Assembly: GCF_028288185.1 (NCBI RefSeq)
Contig: NZ_JAQBOF010000025.1
Coordinates: 62,001 to 126,000, forward strand
DNA length: 64,000 nucleotides
Direction: 5' to 3'
Origin: Mucilaginibacter sp.
GTDB lineage: Bacteria > Bacteroidota > Bacteroidia > Sphingobacteriales > Sphingobacteriaceae
This document shows, in pieces, positions 18,142 through 26,443 of the stretch. Position numbers and translations under genes: made by a program. The stretch's first letter is position 1. The number at the start of each line of letters is the position of its first letter. Under the pieces are notes generated by a model, which saw only the letters and a program-made list of their open reading frames with translations, was not told where the DNA came from and ran no database searches.

Positions 18142-19422
18142 ATGAAATTTTTAAAAGTATTATTTTTTTTAATCTGTGTTTTTGCAGCCGTGCAAGTGCA
18201 TGCCCAAAGCAGCGCCGAATTAGGGAAACAGCGGGATAGGATAAATCATGAGTTGGATCAGCTTAATCGTGAGTTACAGGAAACGCAATCAAATAAAAAA
18301 GCTACTTTAAAGCAGTTGAGTATTTTAAAAGCGCAAATATATCTCCGCGAGCAAAAGATCACCGTAATAAATAGCGAGGTACGGAACCTGGATAGCCAGA
18401 TATCAGAAAATACCAATACTGTACATGATCTGCAAAGCCAGTTGGAGCTTTTGAAGAAAAAGTATGCCGATATGGTGCTGTTTGCCTTTCGTAACCAAAG
18501 CGCTTATAATAAGCTGATGTTTATTTTTGCATCAAAAGATTTTAACCAGGCTTACAAACGATTAAAATACTTACAACAGTTTGCAACCTATCGTGAACGG
18601 CAGGCGGCATCCATACAAAACAAGCAAAAAGACCTTCATGTTAAAATAGTTGAGCTTGATAAAACTAAAGATCAAAAACATACGTTGTTAATTGATCAGG
18701 AAAAGGAAAGAGAAACCCTTGGTAAAGAACGTAATAATCAGTCCGCAACGGCTAAGGATCTTACAAAACAAGAAAAACAGTTAAGGAACGAATACCAGGT
18801 AAAACAAAGACAGGTATCAAGAATTATCAGTCAATATGTAAGAGCGGTAAATGACGAAGCACGGCGCAAGGCCGAAGAAGAGGCAAGGATAGCGGCAGCA
18901 AAAGCAAAAGCAGCGGCGGGGGCCAACAAAGATGCAATACCCACTATTGCCATAAAACCAGTAGCACGTAAAACCAATAGCGAGATATTAAACGCGACAC
19001 CCGAAGCCGCAAAACTGTCTAACGACTTTTTTGGTAACAGGGGCAGGTTGCCATGGCCGGTTGCCAATGGCGATATTACCCAGGGATTTGGGGCTTATAT
19101 GACCGATGGTATCAGAAGTGAAAGTACCGGGGTAGATATCCGTACCAATAATGGCGCATCTGTAAGAACGGTATTTGAAGGAACAATATCAAAGGTGCAG
19201 AATGTGTTGGGCACCTGGCTTATAATAATTAGACATGGCGAATATTTAACAGCCTATTCAAACCTTAAATCGGTCGGCGTAACAGCCGGGCAAAAGGTTA
19301 GCACCAAACAAATATTGGGCGCTGCAGCAACAGATGCGGTGACAGGTGAAACACAAGTGCACTTTGAATTGTATAAAGCCGGCACACCTGTTGACCCTAA
19401 AATTTGGTTGGCCGACAGGTAA
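18142..19422 (+). CDS. EnvC-like coiled-coil protein with degenerate M23 (LytM) domain
   Basis: 426 residues from the ATG at 18142. A TTG nine bases earlier is possible, but the ATG gives a clean signal peptide (MKFLKVLFFLICVFAAVQVH). Two long coiled-coil stretches (about 25-240) precede a C-terminal LytM fold. The zinc sites look broken: the usual HxxxD is STGVD and the usual HxH is QVHFE, so a first His is missing from both. This is the pattern of EnvC/NlpD proteins, which activate amidases at the division site instead of cutting peptidoglycan themselves. It is coupled to DUF4292 upstream and followed by tatA. The enzymatic loss is inferred from sequence. Confidence 0.85.
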   Translation: MKFLKVLFFLICVFAAVQVHAQSSAELGKQRDRINHELDQLNRELQETQSNKKATLKQLSILKAQIYLREQKITVINSEVRNLDSQISENTNTVHDLQSQLELLKKKYADMVLFAFRNQSAYNKLMFIFASKDFNQAYKRLKYLQQFATYRERQAASIQNKQKDLHVKIVELDKTKDQKHTLLIDQEKERETLGKERNNQSATAKDLTKQEKQLRNEYQVKQRQVSRIISQYVRAVNDEARRKAEEEARIAAAKAKAAAGANKDAIPTIAIKPVARKTNSEILNATPEAAKLSNDFFGNRGRLPWPVANGDITQGFGAYMTDGIRSESTGVDIRTNNGASVRTVFEGTISKVQNVLGTWLIIIRHGEYLTAYSNLKSVGVTAGQKVSTKQILGAAATDAVTGETQVHFELYKAGTPVDPKIWLADR

Positions 19423-19448
19423 ATTAAATTTGTAATACTTTAATTGTT

Positions 19449-19456
19449 TATATTTG
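19449..19456 (+). promoter_or_regulatory. Predicted -7 box (TATATTTG) before tatA
   Basis: Exact TAnnTTTG match with TTTG at 19429-19432, a slightly short 16-base spacer. It overlaps a possible TTG start at 19444 and so favours the ATG at 19477 as the true start of tatA. Confidence 0.45.
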
Positions 19457-19476
19457 TAACTTTAATTGATAAGAGT

Positions 19477-19950
19477 ATGTTTAGTTCAGTTTTTTTGTTT
19501 TTTGAATTTACAGCGCCAGAAATAATGCTTATTTTATTTGTGACGTTGTTATTGTTTGGTGGCGATAAGCTACCGGGTTTGGCTAAGGGATTAGGTAAAG
19601 GTATCCGTGAATTTAAGGATGCGTCAGAAGGTGTTAAGCGTGAGATAAATAACCAGATTGATAACTACGAAAATAAAAAGAAGGAAGAGCCCGCTAAAAC
19701 CGAAGAAACTCCTTTAATTGCAGAACATTCAACCGATAATGTTGAGGGTAATGCGGCTGAGACACCTACGGTAGCTAATACAATACCAGCCGGACAAAGC
19801 CATGTTGCTGCAACTGATAATATAGATCATGAGCATTATGACGGCACGCCCGAAAGTAGTGAGCACCTGTATAATCATTATAATGGTGTAACAGAAAATC
19901 AGGAGCCGGCAACCCACGTATCTGAAGCAGGTAAAGCAACTAAAGAATAA
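19477..19950 (+). CDS. tatA: TatA/Hcf106 family Tat translocase subunit with long acidic tail
   Basis: 157 residues from the ATG at 19477. The single N-terminal membrane segment ([21 protein letters not shown]) is followed by the hinge and amphipathic helix [20 protein letters not shown], both classic TatA features. TatA oligomers form the pore through which TatBC passes folded twin-arginine proteins. The acidic, low-complexity tail of about 100 residues is longer than in minimal TatA. A second, minimal tatA follows after 32 bases. The possible TTG start at 19444 is rejected because it would precede the predicted transcript start. Confidence 0.88.
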   Translation: MFSSVFLFFEFTAPEIMLILFVTLLLFGGDKLPGLAKGLGKGIREFKDASEGVKREINNQIDNYENKKKEEPAKTEETPLIAEHSTDNVEGNAAETPTVANTIPAGQSHVAATDNIDHEHYDGTPESSEHLYNHYNGVTENQEPATHVSEAGKATKE

Positions 19951-19982
19951 TTAATTATAAACTAATATAAAATTTAAATATC

Positions 19983-20141
19983 ATGGGATTAGATGGTCCA
20001 GCAGTATTTGTCATCCTTTTAGTAGTATTACTAATATTTGGTGGTAAAAAAATACCTGAATTAATGAAAGGTTTAGGCAAAGGTGTAAAAGAATTTAAAG
20101 ACGCGCAAAGCGGCGAGAACGAAGACAAACCTAAGGTTTAG
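19983..20141 (+). CDS. tatA: Minimal TatA protein, 52 residues
   Basis: ATG 19983 to TAG 20141, 52 residues. The protein reads [20 protein letters not shown], then [19 protein letters not shown] and a short charged tail ending NEDKPKV. The membrane segment, FGG hinge and amphipathic helix match TatA closely and also match the upstream paralog. It may be missed by tools with a length cut-off. It is followed by a strong terminator, so the two tatA genes end a transcription unit. Which of the two does the pore work is not known. Confidence 0.88.
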   Translation: MGLDGPAVFVILLVVLLIFGGKKIPELMKGLGKGVKEFKDAQSGENEDKPKV

Positions 20142-20178
20142 TCTTTCGACATAATTATACAGCTTTTTACTTAATGAT

Positions 20179-20224
20179 ACTTATCTGTTGAAATTAATTT
20201 CGATTTCAACAGATAAGTTTTTTA
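20179..20224 (+). terminator. Strong rho-independent terminator after the tatA pair
   Basis: ACTTATCTGTTGAAAT at 20179-20194 pairs perfectly with ATTTCAACAGATAAGT at 20203-20218 over an 8-base loop, followed by a T run. It lies only 10 bases before the gatA ATG. Confidence 0.9.
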
Positions 20225-20230
20225 TTTTCG
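20199..20230 (+). promoter_or_regulatory. Possible gatA promoter inside the tatA terminator
   Basis: TTCG at 20199-20202 and TATTTTCG at 20223-20230 are separated by 20 bases; each differs from TTTG and TAnnTTTG by one T-to-C. It would give an almost leaderless gatA mRNA. This is weak evidence, but no other promoter space exists between terminator and gene. Confidence 0.3.
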
Positions 20231-20234
20231 GCCC

Positions 20235-21662
20235 ATGACTAAATTTTATTCCTCTTTAAGTGAAATAAAGAGTGGGTTACAAAGCAATACCATTACTGTT
20301 GAAGAACTGGTAAAGAACTATCTAAGTCAGATTGAGCAAAATGCCCATTTAAATGCTTTTAACGAAGTATTTGGCCAGGAGGCATTACAACGTGCTAAGG
20401 ATATTGACAGCCGCTTTAAGCAAGGCAATACGGGCAAACTGGCCGGTATGGTTATAGCTATAAAAGATAACATTTGTTATAAAGGGCATAAGGTAAGCGC
20501 GTCATCCAAAATTTTAAATGGTTTTCAGTCGGTTTACTCGTCAACAATAGTTGAACGTTTACTGGCCGAGGATGCTATTATTATAGGCCGCTGCAATTGC
20601 GATGAGTTTGCTATGGGCGCCTCTAACGAGTCATCTTATTTTGGCCCTGTAAAAAATTATGCCGATGAAACCAAAGTTGCAGGCGGATCATCAGGCGGCT
20701 CGGCTGTGGCGGTGCAGGCTGGTATGTGCCATGCGGCAATAGGTACAGATACAGGTGGCTCTGTAAGACAACCCGCTTCATTTTGCGGCGTAATAGGGTT
20801 AAAACCAACTTATGGCCGTGTATCAAGGCATGGGTTAATTGCCTATGCTTCATCATTTGATCAGGCAGGCCCGATCACTAATTCTATCGAAGACGCGGCG
20901 CTGTTGCTTGAAGTAATGGCCGGTGCCGATGAGTACGATAGTACAACCGTTAACAAATCGGTGCCATCCTATGCAACTGATCTTAAAAAATCAACCGGAA
21001 AAAAGAAAATAGCCTATTTGCAGGAATCCATATCAAGCCCCGGCGTTGATAGTGAGGTGAAAAATGCGCTCATAAACACCATTGATAAACTACGTGCCGA
21101 AGGACATACGATTAAACCAATAGCGTTTGAATACCTGGATTATTTAGTACCTGCTTATTACATACTGGTTACTGCCGAAGCTTCATCAAACCTGGCCCGT
21201 TTTGATGGTGTGCATTATGGTTATAGGAGTGAGGCAGCTACAGATCTGACATCGACTTATAAAAAATCGCGCTCTGAAGGCTTTGGTAAAGAGGTTAAAC
21301 GCCGCATTATGCTGGGCACTTTTGTATTGAGTGCGGGTTATTATGATGCATATTACGCCAAAGCGCAAAAAGTACGCAGGCTGATACAGGAAAAAACCGA
21401 GAAAATTTTCGAAGAATACGATTTTATACTAATGCCGACAGCGCCCGAACCGGCGTTTAACATTGGCAAAGAAGAAAAAGACCCGGTTGTTAGTTACCTG
21501 GCAGATATTTTTACAGTGCAGGCATCATTAACCGGCGCACCGGCAATTTCTCTGCCCGTGGGCAATAACGCCAAAGGATTACCGTTAGGATTACAATTAT
21601 TAGCCAAACATTTTAACGAACAAGAGTTGTTAAATTTCTCCAAATATTTCCTGGAGCTATAA
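20235..21662 (+). CDS. gatA: Glutamyl-tRNA(Gln)/aspartyl-tRNA(Asn) amidotransferase subunit A
   Basis: 475 residues. GatA hydrolyses glutamine and channels ammonia to GatB, which amidates misacylated Glu-tRNA(Gln) or Asp-tRNA(Asn). The amidase-signature triad is intact with the standard spacing: Lys77 (IAIKDN), Ser152 (GGSSGGSA) and Ser176 (TDTGGSVRQP). gatB and gatC are not in the window, which is common because these genes are often unlinked. The start ATG lies immediately after the tatA terminator. Confidence 0.96.
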   Translation: MTKFYSSLSEIKSGLQSNTITVEELVKNYLSQIEQNAHLNAFNEVFGQEALQRAKDIDSRFKQGNTGKLAGMVIAIKDNICYKGHKVSASSKILNGFQSVYSSTIVERLLAEDAIIIGRCNCDEFAMGASNESSYFGPVKNYADETKVAGGSSGGSAVAVQAGMCHAAIGTDTGGSVRQPASFCGVIGLKPTYGRVSRHGLIAYASSFDQAGPITNSIEDAALLLEVMAGADEYDSTTVNKSVPSYATDLKKSTGKKKIAYLQESISSPGVDSEVKNALINTIDKLRAEGHTIKPIAFEYLDYLVPAYYILVTAEASSNLARFDGVHYGYRSEAATDLTSTYKKSRSEGFGKEVKRRIMLGTFVLSAGYYDAYYAKAQKVRRLIQEKTEKIFEEYDFILMPTAPEPAFNIGKEEKDPVVSYLADIFTVQASLTGAPAISLPVGNNAKGLPLGLQLLAKHFNEQELLNFSKYFLEL

Positions 21663-21728
21663 TAATTTAATATTTTAGTAAAACTATTGAGCCAAAAAAG
21701 CGTATAAGCTTACCTCTAACGAAAAAGA

Positions 21729-23024
21729 ATGAAGAGATTTTTGATTTTTGCAGCCTTCCTTTTATCACAGCAAATTGTAAATGCTCATTCCTTAGCAATT
21801 GCCGACTCTGGTTTTAGAGCAGCGCGCGGCAATTACTCCCAAAAAACTTTAAAGGATACCGTTTTAGCGATGCCTGTCAGTGCTTATTCGGGTTCTGTTT
21901 TTAAACTTAGGTTGGATTCTATCCAAAAGGAAATCCCGTTGGATTATAATGAGTATGTACAGGCTTATATAGACATATACACCCGTCATAAAGACGAGAT
22001 GAGCCATGTAATGGGGCTATCCAAATATTACTTCCCTATTTATGAAAAGATCTTTCGTGAAGCAGGCATCCCTACAGAAATTAAATATTTATCAATAGTT
22101 GAGTCAAAGCTTGACCCTAACGCGATATCAAGAGTTGGCGCAACCGGCCCATGGCAGTTTATGGCTACTACCGCCAAGATATATGGCCTAAACATGAACG
22201 ATTATGTTGATGAGCGCCGGGATCCTATTCAATCGGCATACGCTGCTGCCGCATATTTAAAAGATGCTTACCAGGAGTTTGGCGATTGGTTGTTAGCCAT
22301 TGCTTCATATAATTGCGGTAAAAGCAATGTAGAGCGTGCCATTGTAAAAGCAGGTGCTATGGATTTTTGGTCCATTCGCCAATACTTGCCTGTTGAAACA
22401 CGCAGCTATGTGCCCGCTTATATCGCCATGTCCTACGTAATGAACTATGCCCGCCACCACGATATAACGCCCGATAACTGGAATTTCTCTGCCCGTATTG
22501 ACACCGTTATGGTTAACAGGTTTGTGGAGCTTAATAATGTCGCAAGTGCATTAAATGTAAATATCAATGACCTTGCATTATTAAACCCGGCATATAAAAG
22601 GTTAATAATAAATGGGTCAACAATTGCACCTCGCAGAATGATCATCCCGCACATTGCGCAAGAAAAATATACGCCATTATATAATGTGCTTAATGGTATT
22701 CCAAATCCGGTTGTGTCAAGACCGCAACCGGCGCAAATGTTTGTAACCACCGCCGCCGCACCAGCTTCTGTTAAGCCTGTACTAACAGCGGATATAGTAC
22801 AAACAGGTAATGTAGCTACCGCCGCGCTTGTTGCAGTTAAGCCTGCGATTATAAAAAATGCAGATTACCATGTTGTACAGGAAGGCGAAACTTTAGAAGC
22901 AATAGCTGCTGATAATGGTTTAGATGTGCGCGAGATAAAAGCCTGGAATCGCCTGCAATCTAATAAGGTTATAGCCGGTAAAAAGTTGAAGCTTAACCCG
23001 TTTGCTAAGACGGACAGAGGGTAG
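21729..23024 (+). CDS. mltD: Lytic transglycosylase with C-terminal LysM (MltD-like)
   Basis: 431 residues with a signal peptide (MKRFLIFAAFLLSQQIVNA). The SLT domain spans about 100-260: GIPTEIKYLSIVESKLDP supplies the catalytic Glu125, followed by GATGPWQFM and LLAIASYNCG. A Pro/Ala-rich linker leads to one LysM repeat (YHVVQEGETLEAIAADNG to the C-terminus). The enzyme cuts the MurNAc-GlcNAc bond with formation of a 1,6-anhydro end, and LysM holds it on peptidoglycan. No lipobox was seen, unlike E. coli MltD, so it is probably soluble in the periplasm. Confidence 0.92.
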   Translation: MKRFLIFAAFLLSQQIVNAHSLAIADSGFRAARGNYSQKTLKDTVLAMPVSAYSGSVFKLRLDSIQKEIPLDYNEYVQAYIDIYTRHKDEMSHVMGLSKYYFPIYEKIFREAGIPTEIKYLSIVESKLDPNAISRVGATGPWQFMATTAKIYGLNMNDYVDERRDPIQSAYAAAAYLKDAYQEFGDWLLAIASYNCGKSNVERAIVKAGAMDFWSIRQYLPVETRSYVPAYIAMSYVMNYARHHDITPDNWNFSARIDTVMVNRFVELNNVASALNVNINDLALLNPAYKRLIINGSTIAPRRMIIPHIAQEKYTPLYNVLNGIPNPVVSRPQPAQMFVTTAAAPASVKPVLTADIVQTGNVATAALVAVKPAIIKNADYHVVQEGETLEAIAADNGLDVREIKAWNRLQSNKVIAGKKLKLNPFAKTDRG

Positions 23025-23239
23025 TGATCTTCTTTAAACCCGATTTTTTTATTCCGCAAATAGAATAATTAGCAAGGTGTCACCTAACCAAGTTATAAAA
23101 TCATAAGTCGTTTATAACGACAGGGGTAAATGGTGGAGAACAAGTCAAAAGATATTATCAAATCTGCATCATCAAAAAAACATTAAATTCGGGTCTGAAT
23201 TGTATAAGTATCTTATTATTAATATTTTACCTAAAAAAC

Positions 23240-23400
23240 TTACTACCGGCATTAGCCCTCATACGCGATAAATGCCATTTTTTACTACCGGCAATAACCA
23301 TAATGCCCGATAAATGCCCCAAATTACTACCAGTAAAGCCACTGATACCCGGAAAATGGCATTTTTTTATTACCGATAAACGCAGTAAAGCAGGTGTGAA
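23240..23400 (-). repeat. 42-bp tandem repeat, locus 1 (about 3-4 units)
   Basis: Units begin at 23240, 23282 and 23324 (42-base steps), and a decayed fourth begins at about 23367. Each opens with TTACTACC(G/A)G and most contain a GATAAATGCC- or GGAAAATGGC-like block near the end. Consensus pieces are TTACTACCGGCATTA and ATGCCCGATAAATGCC. A second set of four units lies inverted at 58336-58503. In the 23025-23477 gap I see nothing else besides a small dyad near 23106 (GTCGTT/AACGAC). Confidence 0.85.
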
Positions 23401-23477
23401 AACATTTAAGGTAATTAACCCTTGCTTTTTTTATACCCGTTAAAAAAAGCGTTAACTTAGGGCCTTTAACTGATAAC

Positions 23478-25754
23478 ATGGATAAATCAAACCGTAAACT
23501 AGAAGCACTTAATTATCATTCTAAAGGACGCCCCGGTAAAATACAAGTAGTACCCACCAAGCCAACCAACTCGCAGCGCGATCTGACTATGGCTTATTCG
23601 CCGGGTGTTGCCGAGCCCTGTTTACGTATTGCCGAAAATGTTGATGATGTCTATAAGTATACTGCTAAAGGCAACCTGGTAGCTGTTATCACTAATGGTA
23701 CAGCCGTACTAGGCTTAGGTAATATTGGCCCCGAAGCCAGCAAGCCGGTGATGGAAGGTAAGGGCCTGCTATTTAAGATCTACGCGGATATTGATGTTTT
23801 TGATTTAGAGATCAATGCTAAATCTGTTGATGAATTTGTGACCATAGTTAAGGCGCTAGAGCCAACTTTCGGTGGTATTAACCTGGAAGATATATCGGCA
23901 CCAACCTGCTTCGAGATTGAGCGCAGGCTAAAAGCCGAAATGAAAATACCCGTTATGCATGACGATCAACACGGTACGGCCATCATATCGGGAGCAGCTT
24001 TATTAAATGCCTGCGAAATACAAGGCAAAAAGCTGGATAAAATAAAAATGGTAATTAATGGTGCAGGTGCCGCCGCGGTATCCTGCTCAAAAATATATTT
24101 ATCACTGGGGGTTAAAAAAGAGAACCTGGTGATGTTTGACATTAACGGGCTAATAACCCCAACCCGTACCGACCTTGACGAAATGCGCCTGCAATTTGCT
24201 ACCGAGCGCAAAGGCATAGATACACTTGGGGAAGCCATGAAAGGTGCCGATGTTTTCATTGGCCTATCAGCCGGTAATTTAGTTACGCCTGATATGCTGC
24301 GCGGCATGGCTAAAAATCCCATCGTTTTTGCAATGGCCAATCCCGAGCCGGAGATAACTTACGATCTGGCAATAACATCCCGTAAGGATATTATAATAGC
24401 TACGGGTAGGTCTGATTTCCCTAACCAGGTAAATAATGTGTTGGGTTTCCCTTACATATTTAGAGGGGCGTTGGATGTTAGGGCAAGTGCCATAAACGAA
24501 GAAATGAAACTGGCGGCTGTTTATGCTATAGCAGGCATTGCTAAAAAACCCGTACCCGAGGCGGTTAACCTGGCTTACAATGCTAAGAATTTAAAGTTTG
24601 GCCGCGATTATATTATCCCCAAACCAATGGATCAGCGGTTAATAACCGAGGTTTCATCAGCGGTAGCTAAGGCGGCTATCGAGTCGGGCGTAGCACGTAA
24701 GGTTATAACCGATTGGGATGCTTACACTGAAGAGTTGCGGTCAAAAGTAGGTGACGATGATAGGTTGATGCGCAATATTACCAACATAGCCAAGAGCAAT
24801 CCTAAGCGGGTGGTTTTTGCCGATGCGGATAATTATAAAATACTACGTGCCGCCCAAATTGTAAAAGATGAAGGCATAGCCACACCAATTTTACTGGGCG
24901 ATGTAGGAAAGATAAAACAGATTATTAAAGAAACTGAACTGGAGTTTGGCGAGGTAGAAATTATTGACCCGCATTTGGGTACCAAGCGGTCAGAAGAATA
25001 CGCGCAGTATTACTTTAAAAAACGCCAGCGCAGAGGTATAACCTTATTTGAGGCAAGGCAGGTAATGACCGACTCAAACTATTACGGCGCCTGTATGGTA
25101 CAGTTTGGCGCGGCGGATGCATTGATATCCGGGTTGAGTAAAAATTATGCAACCACCGTAAAACCTGCCCTACAGATCATCGGTACCGAAAAGGGTGTAA
25201 GCCGTGTAGCCGGTATGTATATGATGATAACCCAAAAAGGCCCGGTATTTTTTGGTGATACTACAGTAAACGTAAACCCTACAGTTGAAGAATTGGTAGA
25301 TATTACCGTATTGATAGAGCGGTCTGTAAAGAAGTTTAATATTAATCCGAGAGTTGCTGTACTATCGTATTCCAACTTTGGATCAAACGATGGCCCGGTG
25401 CCCGAAGGTACGCGTGAAGCGGTGCGCATACTTCATGAAAAATATCCGGAAATGATAGTCGATGGTGATATGCAGGCCAACTTTGCCTTAAATGCTGATC
25501 TGTTAGCTGATAACTTTCCGTTCTCAACCTTAAAAGGTAAAGCTGCAAATACATTGATCTTCCCTAACCTGGAATCTGGTAACATTGCTTATAAACTTTT
25601 ACAGGAAATAGGCAGCGCCGAAGCTGTTGGGCCAATTTTGTTGGGCTTGAAAAAGCCGGTACATGTATTACAGTTGGATAGTTCGGTACGTGAAATTGTA
25701 AACATGGTTACCATAGCAGTTGTTGACGCGCAGGCGAAAGCGGATAATAAATAG
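23478..25754 (+). CDS. maeB: NADP-dependent malic enzyme with phosphotransacetylase-like domain
   Basis: 758 residues, the length of MaeB-type fusions. The N-terminal part (about 1-430) is malic enzyme: [40 protein letters not shown] and the nucleotide-binding [11 protein letters not shown]. The C-terminal part (about 440-758) is homologous to phosphotransacetylase, which in MaeB is regulatory rather than catalytic. The enzyme turns malate into pyruvate plus CO2 and NADPH. It precedes ruvA and sprA, an order I recognise from other Bacteroidota. Confidence 0.95.
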   Translation: MDKSNRKLEALNYHSKGRPGKIQVVPTKPTNSQRDLTMAYSPGVAEPCLRIAENVDDVYKYTAKGNLVAVITNGTAVLGLGNIGPEASKPVMEGKGLLFKIYADIDVFDLEINAKSVDEFVTIVKALEPTFGGINLEDISAPTCFEIERRLKAEMKIPVMHDDQHGTAIISGAALLNACEIQGKKLDKIKMVINGAGAAAVSCSKIYLSLGVKKENLVMFDINGLITPTRTDLDEMRLQFATERKGIDTLGEAMKGADVFIGLSAGNLVTPDMLRGMAKNPIVFAMANPEPEITYDLAITSRKDIIIATGRSDFPNQVNNVLGFPYIFRGALDVRASAINEEMKLAAVYAIAGIAKKPVPEAVNLAYNAKNLKFGRDYIIPKPMDQRLITEVSSAVAKAAIESGVARKVITDWDAYTEELRSKVGDDDRLMRNITNIAKSNPKRVVFADADNYKILRAAQIVKDEGIATPILLGDVGKIKQIIKETELEFGEVEIIDPHLGTKRSEEYAQYYFKKRQRRGITLFEARQVMTDSNYYGACMVQFGAADALISGLSKNYATTVKPALQIIGTEKGVSRVAGMYMMITQKGPVFFGDTTVNVNPTVEELVDITVLIERSVKKFNINPRVAVLSYSNFGSNDGPVPEGTREAVRILHEKYPEMIVDGDMQANFALNADLLADNFPFSTLKGKAANTLIFPNLESGNIAYKLLQEIGSAEAVGPILLGLKKPVHVLQLDSSVREIVNMVTIAVVDAQAKADNK

Positions 25755-25840
25755 AGGTAAAAGGTTTAGAGGTTAAAGGTAAAAGGTTATTTTTACCTCA
25801 ATCAAATTACTAGTAAAACCTTTTACATTAAACCTTAAAT
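25755..25840. repeat. Purine-rich inverted repeat between maeB and ruvA
   Basis: The left side (AGGTTTAGAGGTTAAAGG, with tandem GGTAAAAGGTT-like words) is mirrored on the right by AAAACCTTTTACATTAAACC. It fills the gap between the genes and resembles other short inverted elements in this window in style, though not in sequence. Confidence 0.5.
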
Positions 25841-25843
25841 AAC

Positions 25844-26428
25844 ATGTACGCTTATATTGATGGCAGATTAGTTTTTAAAAGCCCCGCTTATGTGGTTATT
25901 GATGCCGGTGGGGTTGGTTATCATATCAATATATCGTTAAATACTTATTCTTTATTAGGCGATGCCGAAAGGTGTAAACTATTTACGTGGCTGCACGTAA
26001 AAGAAGATGGGCATACTTTATATGGCTTTGCCGATGAAGGCGAGCGCAGATTGTTCTTGCACCTTATTTCCATATCAGGCATAGGGCCAAATACAGGGCG
26101 TATGATGTTGTCATCTATCACTCCCCTTGAAATACAGACCGCAATTATCAACGGCAATGTTTCTTTAATACAACGTATAAAAGGCATAGGCCCAAAATCG
26201 GCACAAAGAGTAATTTTAGAGCTACAGGACAAGCTGCGTAAAGAAGGTTCTGAAACATTGAATACTACACCTATAGCTAAAACCGTTAAGGACGAGGCAC
26301 TTGCCGCGTTGGTTATGCTGGGCTTTGCCCGTAACGCTGCCGAAAAGGTGCTGGAGCAGGAAATAAATAAAAATGGCGGAACATTAACTGTAGAACAGCT
26401 TATAAAATTCGCCTTAAAAAGTTTATAA
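25844..26428 (+). CDS. ruvA: Holliday junction branch migration protein RuvA
   Basis: 194 residues. MYAYIDGRLVFKSPAYVVID opens the N-terminal OB domain, the tandem helix-hairpin-helix region includes GIGPNTGRMMLSS and IKGIGPKSAQRVILELQDKL, and the C-terminal domain III (EALAALVMLGFARNAAEKVL) binds RuvB. RuvA tetramers hold the four-way junction during recombination repair. It ends 15 bases before sprA. Confidence 0.96.
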   Translation: MYAYIDGRLVFKSPAYVVIDAGGVGYHINISLNTYSLLGDAERCKLFTWLHVKEDGHTLYGFADEGERRLFLHLISISGIGPNTGRMMLSSITPLEIQTAIINGNVSLIQRIKGIGPKSAQRVILELQDKLRKEGSETLNTTPIAKTVKDEALAALVMLGFARNAAEKVLEQEINKNGGTLTVEQLIKFALKSL

Positions 26429-26443
26429 TTACGTTGATTTTAG

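Noticed and set aside
23240..23400. CRISPR array
   Set aside because: Units are diverged 42-bp tandem copies with no unique spacers and no cas genes nearby.
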